Below, in pieces: positions 17,662 to 25,034 of a DNA stretch of 33,519 bases (position 1 is its first letter; each line of letters opens with the position of its first letter). This DNA comes from an uncultured Prevotella sp. GTDB lineage: Bacteria; Bacteroidota; Bacteroidia; Bacteroidales; Bacteroidaceae. The position numbers were made by a program, and so were the translations under genes. Location of the stretch: NCBI GenBank assembly GCA_900548745.1, contig URLQ01000010.1:1-33519 (forward strand), written 5' to 3'. The notes under the pieces were generated by a model. It had not been told where the DNA came from. It worked only from the letters and a program-made list of their open reading frames with translations, and made no database searches.

Positions 17662-18726
17662 ATGGCGAATAACAATCATTTAGTTATAATGGCTGGTGGA
17701 GTAGGAAGTAGATTCTGGCCAATGAGTACCAAAGACAAACCGAAACAGTTTATTGACGTTCTTGGTGTGGGGCGCACATTGATACAACTTACTTATGACA
17801 GGTTTGAACCTATATGTCCTCCAGAAAATGTATGGGTAGTGACAAATAAAAAATATGTGGATATAGTTAAAAGGCAGTTGCCGGAAATACCTGTTGGTAA
17901 TATCTTATGTGAACCGTGCCGCAGAAATACTGCACCATGTATCGCTTATGTCTCATGGAGGATTAAAAAGGAATGTCCTACGGCTAATATCGTAGTAACG
18001 CCAAGCGACCATATCGTTTTGAATATCCCTGAGTTCAGAAGAGTAATATCAAACAGCCTTTCCTTTACAAGCGAGACAGACGCTATAGTGACTCTTGGTA
18101 TGAAGGCAACAAGGCCGGAAACAGGATATGGATATATACAGGCAGACTTGACATCAAGTTCTCCAAGGAATAAAGAGATATTCCGTGTGGATTCTTTCAG
18201 GGAGAAACCTGACTTGGAGACCGCAAAGAAATATCTGGCAGAAAACAATTATTTCTGGAATGCAGGTATCTTCTTGTGGAGTGTCCGTACGATAGTTAAT
18301 GCTTTCCGTATATATCAGCCTGCTCTTGCGAATATCTTTGAAAGTATGTCTGATGTCTATGGCACGGATAAGGAACAGGACGTAATAGATGAAAGATTCC
18401 CGGAGTGTGAGAATATATCTGTCGATTATGCCATAATGGAAAAGGCGGAGGAGATTTTCGTATGCCCTGCCGATTTCGGATGGAGCGACCTTGGCACATG
18501 GGGCTCTTTGCTTGTACAGACGAAGCATGATACTGACGGTAACAGCATTATTGGAGATAATGTTTCCGTGTTTGAAACTAAAAACAGTATCATTCATACC
18601 GTTGGCTGTAAGCAGGTTGTCGTACAAGGACTTGATGGCTATATCGTAGCGGAGAATGATGGCAGGTTGCTGATTTGCAAGCTGTCGGAAGAACAAAGGA
18701 TAAAACTGTTCTCAGGAGAGAATTAA
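17662..18726 (+). CDS. manC: mannose-1-phosphate guanylyltransferase
   Basis: The enzyme makes GDP-mannose from GTP and mannose-1-phosphate, a precursor of mannose- and fucose-containing glycans. The 354-residue protein has the nucleotidyltransferase signature MAGGVGSRFWPMSTKDKPKQ near the N-terminus. Also present are TPSDHIV, RPETGYGYIQ, the FREKPD motif and FGWSDLGTWGS. It is the short form with only the nucleotidyltransferase and a short left-handed beta tail, without the phosphomannose isomerase cupin domain found in fused ManC/AlgA proteins. No capsule or fucose genes are adjacent, and hairpins bracket it on both sides, which suggests a single-gene transcript. Confidence 0.93.
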   Translation: MANNNHLVIMAGGVGSRFWPMSTKDKPKQFIDVLGVGRTLIQLTYDRFEPICPPENVWVVTNKKYVDIVKRQLPEIPVGNILCEPCRRNTAPCIAYVSWRIKKECPTANIVVTPSDHIVLNIPEFRRVISNSLSFTSETDAIVTLGMKATRPETGYGYIQADLTSSSPRNKEIFRVDSFREKPDLETAKKYLAENNYFWNAGIFLWSVRTIVNAFRIYQPALANIFESMSDVYGTDKEQDVIDERFPECENISVDYAIMEKAEEIFVCPADFGWSDLGTWGSLLVQTKHDTDGNSIIGDNVSVFETKNSIIHTVGCKQVVVQGLDGYIVAENDGRLLICKLSEEQRIKLFSGEN

Positions 18727-18749
18727 TCTTATACCGTTTTATAATGAAT

Positions 18750-18787
18750 AGAAGCTTATAATCAATTCATATTGACTATAAGCTTCT
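18750..18787 (+). terminator. long hairpin after manC (probable terminator)
   Basis: AGAAGCTTATA (18750-18760) pairs with TATAAGCTTCT (18777-18787). The helix continues after one mismatch with TCAAT/ATTGA down to a 4-nt loop. The following T tract is weak (GTTGTAGTT), so termination strength is uncertain. Confidence 0.65.
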
Positions 18788-18870
18788 GTTGTAGTTGATA
18801 ATTATTAACTACAAAACAAGGATTTTGTTAATTCTAATAAAATGCCGACAAATATTTAACTTAAATATTA

Positions 18871-18898
18871 TTTGGTATTCCTATTTGTCATATATTTG
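18871..18898 (+). promoter_or_regulatory. promoter for rprX, placed directly at the start codon
   Basis: The -7 box TATATTTG (18891-18898) ends only 4 nt before the rprX ATG at 18903. A TTTG at 18871-18874 gives a 16-bp spacer, shorter than usual. If the box is used, the mRNA would have little or no leader. Confidence 0.45.
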
Positions 18899-18902
18899 TG
18901 GC

Positions 18903-20465
18903 ATGAAGAAAAGAACAATATGGATTATAGCGGTTGTCATGGGATTTTCATTCCTGGCTTTGCTTTTGCTTCAACTAAAATACATGGATGCCATGGTGAA
19001 GATGAAGAAAGAGCAATTGGACGAGTCTGTCAACAAGGCTTTGTATCAGGCGGCGAGAAATCTTGAGTTGAACGAGACCTTGAGGTATCTTGAACGAGAT
19101 GTAAATGAAACTGAACGCCGTGCATATAAAAAGGATTCTGTCGGTTCGCGTTCCGGTTTGCCGGATGGAACGATGCAGCATGCGCATCAATATGCTGTAA
19201 CGGACAAGAACGGCAATGTGTATTCGTCTTTTGAATTGAAGACCATTACCATGAAGCCTTCATCAATGCCGAAGGCAATGATATTGCGCAATGACAAGAA
19301 TTCAATATCAGAGGCTACAAAGTCGATGAGGGAAATCGTAAAGAACAGATACGTTTACCAGAAAGCCCTTCTTGATGAAGTGGTTTATAACATCCTCTAT
19401 ACGGCATCCGACAAACCTCTTAAGGAACGAGTGAATTTCAAATTGTTGGATCAGGACCTGAAGACGGAATTGATGAACAATGGCGTCAATATGCCATATC
19501 ACTTTACCGTTTCCACCCAAGACGGAAGAGAACAATACCGTTGTCCGGATTATAGTGATGAAGGAGAGGAGTATAGTTATACGCAGACCCTGTTCCGCAA
19601 CGATCCGATGAACAAGTCTGGAATAGTAAAGATTCATTTCCCGGACATGAACAGCTATATCTTCAGTAGCGTGAGGTTTATGATTCCGTCAATAGCGTTT
19701 ACTGTTGTTTTGCTTATTACGTTCCTGTTTACCATAGTCGTAATATTCAGACAGAAACGCTATACTGAGATAAAGAATGATTTCATCAACAATATGACCC
19801 ATGAGTTGAAGACCCCTATAAGCAGTATCTCTCTTGCTGCACAAATGTTGAATGACGACAGTGTGACGAAAAGTCCTGTAATGATGAAACACCTTGGCGG
19901 AGTGATAAATGATGAGTCAAAACGACTTCGCTTCCTGGTAGAGAAAGTTCTGCAGATGTCAATGTTTGATAGGAAAAAGGCTATATTCAAGAAGAAGGAA
20001 CTTGATTTGAATGAGCTTGTGGAGAATGTGGCTAACACGTTCACGCTTAGGGTTGAACATACAGGCGGACATATAAATACAGACCTGAAGGCAACAGAGC
20101 CTACCATCTATGTAGACGAGATGCATTTTACGAATGTAATATTCAATCTCCTCGACAATGCGGTTAAATACAAGCATCCTGACAGGAGCGTGGAATTGTC
20201 TATAAAGACATGGAACGACAATGAAAAACTATACTTGTCGGTAAAAGACAATGGTATAGGACTGAAGAAAGAAAATCTGAAAAAGATCTTTGAGAAGTTC
20301 TATCGTGTGCATACAGGAAACGTTCATGATGTGAAAGGATTCGGTCTTGGTCTTGCATACGTGAAGAAGATTGTAGAACTGCATAAGGGTGACATCCATG
20401 CAGAGAGTGAAAAGGGGAAGGGTACAACCTTCATCATATCACTGCCGATAATAAAGAATAAATAA
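18903..20465 (+). CDS. rprX: membrane sensor histidine kinase, RprX-like
   Basis: The 520-residue kinase has a first membrane helix at residues 7-25, a periplasmic sensor region of about 230 residues, and a second helix at about 261-282 (IPSIAFTVVLLITFLFTIVV). HisKA follows, with the phospho-accepting histidine in NNMTHELKTPISS (His300), and then a HATPase_c domain (NLLDNAVKYKHP, KDNGIGLK, GFGLGLAYVKKIVELH). Overall it resembles the Bacteroides RprX kinase, and the downstream regulator resembles RprY even more closely. The open frame extends back to 18795, but MKKRTIWIIAVV at 18903 is the natural start before the first membrane helix. The signal sensed is unknown. Confidence 0.9.
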   Translation: MKKRTIWIIAVVMGFSFLALLLLQLKYMDAMVKMKKEQLDESVNKALYQAARNLELNETLRYLERDVNETERRAYKKDSVGSRSGLPDGTMQHAHQYAVTDKNGNVYSSFELKTITMKPSSMPKAMILRNDKNSISEATKSMREIVKNRYVYQKALLDEVVYNILYTASDKPLKERVNFKLLDQDLKTELMNNGVNMPYHFTVSTQDGREQYRCPDYSDEGEEYSYTQTLFRNDPMNKSGIVKIHFPDMNSYIFSSVRFMIPSIAFTVVLLITFLFTIVVIFRQKRYTEIKNDFINNMTHELKTPISSISLAAQMLNDDSVTKSPVMMKHLGGVINDESKRLRFLVEKVLQMSMFDRKKAIFKKKELDLNELVENVANTFTLRVEHTGGHINTDLKATEPTIYVDEMHFTNVIFNLLDNAVKYKHPDRSVELSIKTWNDNEKLYLSVKDNGIGLKKENLKKIFEKFYRVHTGNVHDVKGFGLGLAYVKKIVELHKGDIHAESEKGKGTTFIISLPIIKNK

Positions 20466-20508
20466 ATTAGATAAATTGTATAACAATAAAATAGGAAAGG
20501 AATTAATT

Positions 20509-21207
20509 ATGGACGAGAAATTGAAAATCTTGCTTTGTGAAGATGACGAGAATCTTGGTATGTTGCTTCGTGAGTATTTGCAGGCAAAAGGATATTCTGC
20601 AGAACTTTGCCCAGACGGAGAAGCTGGTTACAAGGCTTTCTTGAGAACTAAGTTTGACATATGTGTACTTGACGTCATGATGCCTAAGAAAGACGGTTTC
20701 ACTCTTGCTCAGGAAATCCGTCAGGCTAATGCAGACATGCCTATTATCTTCCTTACGGCAAAGACGTTGAAAGAGGATATTCTTGAGGGCTTCAAGATTG
20801 GAGCTGACGACTATATCACCAAACCGTTCTCTATGGAAGAGCTGGTGTTCCGTATTGAAGCAATACTTCGTCGTGTACGTGGAAAGAAGAACAAGGAAAA
20901 TACATTGTATAATATCGGACGCTTTACTTTCGATACACAGAAACAGCTCCTCTCTATTGGAGATAAGCAGACTAAGCTCACTACAAAGGAAAATGAGCTG
21001 TTGGCTTTGCTCTGTAGTCATGCTAATGAAATCCTGCAGCGTGATTTCGCCTTGAAGACAATATGGATTGACGACAACTATTTCAATGCCCGTTCAATGG
21101 ATGTATACATCACTAAGCTGCGTAAGCATTTGAAAGACGACGATCAGATTGAGATTATAAATATCCATGGAAAGGGATATAAGCTCATCACCCCTGAAGA
21201 GGAATAA
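20509..21207 (+). CDS. rprY: OmpR-family response regulator, RprY-like
   Basis: The 232-residue regulator has a receiver domain with the acidic pair Glu11-Asp12, phospho-acceptor Asp55 (CVLDVMMPKKDGF), Thr83 (FLTAK) and Lys105 (DYITKPFS). A winged-helix DNA-binding domain follows (KLTTKENELLALL; NARSMDVYITKLRKHLKDD; INIHGKGYKLI). I recall the B. fragilis RprY sequence as nearly the same over long stretches, so the symbol is given with fair confidence from memory, not from a search. It lies 43 nt after rprX. The ATG at 20509 is used; a TTG at 20476 would add a poor extension. The last codons are partly duplicated just after the stop. Confidence 0.92.
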   Translation: MDEKLKILLCEDDENLGMLLREYLQAKGYSAELCPDGEAGYKAFLRTKFDICVLDVMMPKKDGFTLAQEIRQANADMPIIFLTAKTLKEDILEGFKIGADDYITKPFSMEELVFRIEAILRRVRGKKNKENTLYNIGRFTFDTQKQLLSIGDKQTKLTTKENELLALLCSHANEILQRDFALKTIWIDDNYFNARSMDVYITKLRKHLKDDDQIEIINIHGKGYKLITPEEE

Positions 21208-21230
21208 TAATCGTCACTCCTGAAGAGGAA
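21187..21230 (+). repeat. imperfect direct repeat across the rprY stop codon
   Basis: The 18 bp at 21187-21204, encoding the final ITPEEE of rprY, recur at 21213-21230 with two changes, 26 nt downstream and after two TAA stops. In its own frame the second copy again reads VTPEEE. It looks like a small tandem duplication that spared the stop. Confidence 0.7.
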
Positions 21231-21245
21231 CAGTCTTTAATACAT

Positions 21246-21287
21246 AAAAAAGAATCAGAACCTACAGAAACGTTCTGATTCTTTTTT
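21246..21287. terminator. bidirectional terminator between rprY and the DEAD-box helicase gene
   Basis: A perfect 16-bp stem pairs 21246-21261 (AAAAAAGAATCAGAAC) with 21272-21287 around a 10-nt loop. The A run and T run ends provide T tracts on both strands. Confidence 0.92.
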
Positions 21288-21314
21288 ATCATATGCCCGA
21301 TACCCGGGTATTGT

Positions 21315-22631
21315 CTATTTATTTTCTTTTTTGTTGTTGGAAGCAGTCTTCGGCTTTCTGCTGTTGCCTTTTGGTCTGGTGGAACGTTTATTGTTCCCGT
21401 TTCCGTTTCTTCTTCGAGAAGAGTTCTTACTTCCATTATTCCTTTTACCAGAATGTCGTCTTGAAGGACTTTTCGTTTCCTTATATTCTGGTGGGGTGCC
21501 TATGTATTTAGGCAGTGGCAGTTTCTCGATAGTGCGTTCAAGAAATTTCTCTATCTTCATAAAGTCACCAACCTCACGTCCCCTTACTAATGTAATGGCA
21601 CATCCGTCGCGGTTTGCTCTTGCCGTGCGTCCTATACGGTGAACATAATCTTCTACATCATGCGGCACGTCATAGTTGATGACCATAGATATATCATCAA
21701 TGTCAATACCTCTTGCCACGATGTCTGTGGCGACAAGAATGTCTGTCTGTCCGCTTTTGAAGCTGTACATCACCTCATCACGTTCAGCCTGACTAAGGTC
21801 GGAATGCATCTCTCCGCAATTGAAGCCATAGGATTTCAATGCACGGTTAATTTCCTTTACCTTTACTTTTGAACAAGAGAAGATGATTACACGTTGTTGT
21901 TCATGACTCTTGAAAATTTCTTTCAGTACTTTTTGTTTTTGGTTTTCATGACAAACGTAGGCTGATTGCTTAATCTTTTCGGCAGGCTTGCTTACAGCCA
22001 GCTTTACGATAACGGGGTCTTTAAGCAATGACTTTGCCAACTCTTCTATTTTTGTAGGCATCGTAGCAGAATACATTATCGTCTGACAGGTATCAGGCAA
22101 TAGCTTTGCTATATTCATGATGTCTTCAGAAAAACCCATGTCCAGCATACGGTCTGCTTCGTCAAGCACAAAGAATGATACTCGGCTGAAGTCAACGTTT
22201 CCCATTGTGATGTGGCTTATCAGGCGTCCGGGTGTAGCTATAACCACGTCGGCTCCCATCTTCAGACTTTTATATTCCTGTTCGTATCTGTTTCCGTCGT
22301 TGCCGCCATAGATGGCTACGCTGTTGACATCCGGCATGTAATAAGAGAACCCCTGCATCGCTTGGTCTATTTGTTGTGCAAGTTCTCTCGTCGGGCTCAT
22401 GATAACGCAGTTAATGGCGTCTTTGGGAAATCCGCCATCATCAAGCATACTTAATATAGGCAGCAGGTATGCTGCTGTCTTTCCGGTACCGGTTTGTGCA
22501 ACACCGAGAACGTCATATCCGTCAAGAATTGGAGGTATGCATTTTTCTTGTACCGGAGTACAAGTGGTAAAGTTCATATCATCCAATGCGTCAAGGGTGT
22601 TATCGCTTAAATCTAAATCGTAAAAATCCAT
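21315..22631 (-). CDS. DEAD-box ATP-dependent RNA helicase (RhlE-like)
   Basis: The 438-residue helicase has the Q motif (FTTCTPVQEKCIP), motif I AQTGTGKT (45-52), Ia SPTRELA, motif II DEAD (157-160) and motif III SAT (188-190). The second RecA domain carries ATDIVARGIDIDD and HRIGRTAR. From about residue 370 the chain becomes a basic, Asn/Arg/Lys-rich low-complexity tail, typical of RhlE/CsdA-type helicases that bind RNA through the tail. It probably acts in RNA turnover or ribosome assembly. It starts 9 nt after the LptF/G permease gene and is the last gene of the lon-tgt-permease-helicase unit. Confidence 0.94.
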   Translation of the reverse strand: MDFYDLDLSDNTLDALDDMNFTTCTPVQEKCIPPILDGYDVLGVAQTGTGKTAAYLLPILSMLDDGGFPKDAINCVIMSPTRELAQQIDQAMQGFSYYMPDVNSVAIYGGNDGNRYEQEYKSLKMGADVVIATPGRLISHITMGNVDFSRVSFFVLDEADRMLDMGFSEDIMNIAKLLPDTCQTIMYSATMPTKIEELAKSLLKDPVIVKLAVSKPAEKIKQSAYVCHENQKQKVLKEIFKSHEQQRVIIFSCSKVKVKEINRALKSYGFNCGEMHSDLSQAERDEVMYSFKSGQTDILVATDIVARGIDIDDISMVINYDVPHDVEDYVHRIGRTARANRDGCAITLVRGREVGDFMKIEKFLERTIEKLPLPKYIGTPPEYKETKSPSRRHSGKRNNGSKNSSRRRNGNGNNKRSTRPKGNSRKPKTASNNKKENK

Positions 22632-22640
22632 AGTTTCTAA

Positions 22641-23852
22641 TTAATTTGGTGCTTTGCGGTAGCAGAAATATGCTACTATTGCAAATATTATGTTTGGAAT
22701 CCAAGCCGCCAACATAGGTGGTGTGTCTGCTTGTATGGCAAAGGTTGCAGAGACAGTCTGCAGCATGATGTATCCGAAGCTTAGAGCCAGTCCTATTCCG
22801 AGATATAGTCCCATACCGCCTTTTCTCTTCCTTGAAGATAGTGATACGCCTATTGTCGTAAGGATAAATGATGCAAAGGAGGTGGCTATACGTTTGTGGT
22901 ATTCCACTTCGTATTGTACTACATTGCTTGAACCTCTGTCTATTTGTTTGCTTATGTATTCTTTCAGTTGCGGACTTGTAAATGTCTCCTGCTGTCCTTT
23001 CGAGAAGACGAGGTCGGTAGGTTCCATCATTATTACGGAGTCTTTTTGCATGCCGTTTGTTATGTGTTCCCTCAGACCCTTTAGTTGTCTTATCCTCCAG
23101 TTGGACAGTTTCCAATGATATTTCGAATCTGAAATTGTGTCGTATTGTATTTCCGATGCTGTCAGATGGCTTACCAGCTTCTTGTTCTCAAACTTGTCGA
23201 GACAGAAGCCGTAGCCTTTTTTCAGTTCGTTGTCGTAATGTTGTATATAGGCGATGACGCCTTTTCCGACTTGCAGCTGTACGTTTTCCGCTGATGTATT
23301 CTTCTTTTTGTTCTTGTACATCGATTCGAAGTTCTGTCTTACGATAGTTCCTTTCGGAATGATGTATGCTCCAAGGAAGAATGTCAATACGGAAATAAGG
23401 AAGGCTGAAATCATATAAGGGCGCATAAGTCTTTTGAAACTTATTCCAGCCGCAAGCATAGATATGATTTCAGAGTTTCCAGCCAGTTTGGATGTAAAGA
23501 ATATTACGGCGATAAATACAAACAGCGGACTGAACAGGTTTGCAAAATACGGTACGAAATTCATATAGTAGTCAAAGACTATAGCCTTGACCGGTGCATG
23601 ATATTGTGCGAATTTTGCAAGGTTCTCATTCACGTCAAACACTATTGATATGGATATAATAAGTATAATGGAATAGATATATGTTCCAATAAACTTCTTG
23701 ATAATATACCAATCAAGTATCTTGATGTATTTGGCGGGATTCAGGAAACGCATCCAGCGCATGTTCTTTTGCATCCATCTCAAGATGGCAATGCTCCATG
23801 CCATCTTGTCTTTGATGTTTGCAAATGTTTTGCGCCATGATATATTTTTCAT
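22641..23852 (-). CDS. LptF/LptG-family permease (YjgP/YjgQ)
   Basis: The 403-residue membrane protein shows six membrane helices in two groups of three: about 52-72, 100-120 and 146-165, then about 318-335, 344-368 and 378-398. A periplasmic beta domain of about 150 residues lies between. That is the fold of the permease subunits that extract lipopolysaccharide to the periplasmic bridge in the LptB2FG exporter. F and G cannot be told apart here. The first 30 or so residues are a basic extension before the usual family start, so internal starts at 23762 or 23753 are possible. It follows tgt by 54 nt and precedes the helicase by 9 nt. Confidence 0.87.
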   Translation of the reverse strand: MKNISWRKTFANIKDKMAWSIAILRWMQKNMRWMRFLNPAKYIKILDWYIIKKFIGTYIYSIILIISISIVFDVNENLAKFAQYHAPVKAIVFDYYMNFVPYFANLFSPLFVFIAVIFFTSKLAGNSEIISMLAAGISFKRLMRPYMISAFLISVLTFFLGAYIIPKGTIVRQNFESMYKNKKKNTSAENVQLQVGKGVIAYIQHYDNELKKGYGFCLDKFENKKLVSHLTASEIQYDTISDSKYHWKLSNWRIRQLKGLREHITNGMQKDSVIMMEPTDLVFSKGQQETFTSPQLKEYISKQIDRGSSNVVQYEVEYHKRIATSFASFILTTIGVSLSSRKRKGGMGLYLGIGLALSFGYIMLQTVSATFAIQADTPPMLAAWIPNIIFAIVAYFCYRKAPN

Positions 23853-23906
23853 TGTCGCTTGTTTAAATTTATGATATTGCTACAATTATTCTTGTAGTGT
23901 AATTGC

Positions 23907-25034
23907 TTATATTCTTTTTCCAAGATTGTCTATGACGGATCTTTTCCAAGCAACGAAGTCTCCAGCTTCGATATGGTGTCTGGCGTCAGTAACCAGGCGC
24001 AGGTAGAAAGCGAGATTGTGTATGCTTGCAATCTGCATTGCCAACAGCTCCTGAGCTTTGAACAGGTGGTGCAGATATGCCTTTGAGTGTATTTGGTCAA
24101 CGTAGCATCCGTCTGGGTCAATAGGTGAGAAATCCTTTTCCCACTTCTTGTTCCTCATGTTCATGGTGCCGTTGTATGTGAACAGCATAGCGTTTCTTCC
24201 GTTTCTTGTTGGCATCACACAGTCAAACATGTCAACGCCTCTTTCTATTGCCTCAAGGATGTTCTGCGGTGTGCCTACTCCCATAAGGTATCTTGGTTTG
24301 TCTTTCGGAAGAATCTCGTTTACCGTTTCAATCATCTCATACATTATCTCTGTGGGCTCGCCTACGGCAAGTCCTCCTATGGCATTTCCGTCAGCACCTT
24401 TATCCGCTACAAATTTGGCAGCCTCTCTTCTCAGGTCTTTGAATGTACATCCTTGAACGATAGGGAAGAGTGTCTGCTCGTAACCATAGAGAGGTTCCGT
24501 CTCATTGAAACGCTTTATGCATCTGTCCAGCCAACGCTGTGTCATTCCAAGACTTTTCTTTGCGTATTGGTAATCGCTTTGTCCTGGAGGACATTCGTCA
24601 AGAGCCATGATTATGTCAGCACCGATTATGCGTTCAGTGTCCATCACATTCTCAGGGGTGAAGAAATGTTTTGAACCATCTATATGCGAACGGAATTCGC
24701 AACCTTCCTCTTTTAGTTTTCTTATGCCTGTAAGAGAAAACACCTGAAAGCCTCCGCTGTCAGTCAGTATCGGCTTGTCCCATGTGTTGAACTTGTGCAG
24801 TCCTCCAGCGGCTTTAAGCACATCAAGTCCTGGTCTTAGATACAGATGGTAGGTGTTTCCCAGGATAATCTGTGCTTTCACCTGTTCCCGTAGTTCATTG
24901 AAGTGCACGCCTTTTACGCTGCCGCAAGTTCCGACAGGCATGAATATCGGGGTTTTTATCTTTCCGTGTGCGGTTGTTATGGTGCCGGTTCTTGCATCAC
25001 TTGCCGCATCGGTATGTTCGAGTTCAAAAGTCAT
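23907..25034 (-). CDS. tgt: queuine/preQ1 tRNA-guanine transglycosylase
   Basis: Tgt exchanges G34 in GUN-anticodon tRNAs for preQ1 on the way to queuosine. The 375-residue TIM-barrel protein has the base-recognition motif ILTDSGGFQVFSL (Asp92), DECPPG, GGLAVGE and the nucleophile in FDCVMPTRNGRNA (Asp271). The start overlaps the lon stop by 4 nt (ATGA), a strong sign of translational coupling. Oddity: the region where E. coli Tgt has CxCxxC zinc ligands reads DPDGCYVDQIH here, so at most one cysteine (Cys310) is left, although SIHNL (His339) is kept. The enzyme may lack zinc or use different ligands. Confidence 0.95.
   Translation of the reverse strand: MTFELEHTDAASDARTGTITTAHGKIKTPIFMPVGTCGSVKGVHFNELREQVKAQIILGNTYHLYLRPGLDVLKAAGGLHKFNTWDKPILTDSGGFQVFSLTGIRKLKEEGCEFRSHIDGSKHFFTPENVMDTERIIGADIIMALDECPPGQSDYQYAKKSLGMTQRWLDRCIKRFNETEPLYGYEQTLFPIVQGCTFKDLRREAAKFVADKGADGNAIGGLAVGEPTEIMYEMIETVNEILPKDKPRYLMGVGTPQNILEAIERGVDMFDCVMPTRNGRNAMLFTYNGTMNMRNKKWEKDFSPIDPDGCYVDQIHSKAYLHHLFKAQELLAMQIASIHNLAFYLRLVTDARHHIEAGDFVAWKRSVIDNLGKRI

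Noticed and set aside
18795..18902. N-terminal extension of rprX
   Set aside because: It is AT-rich filler before a natural start at the first membrane helix.
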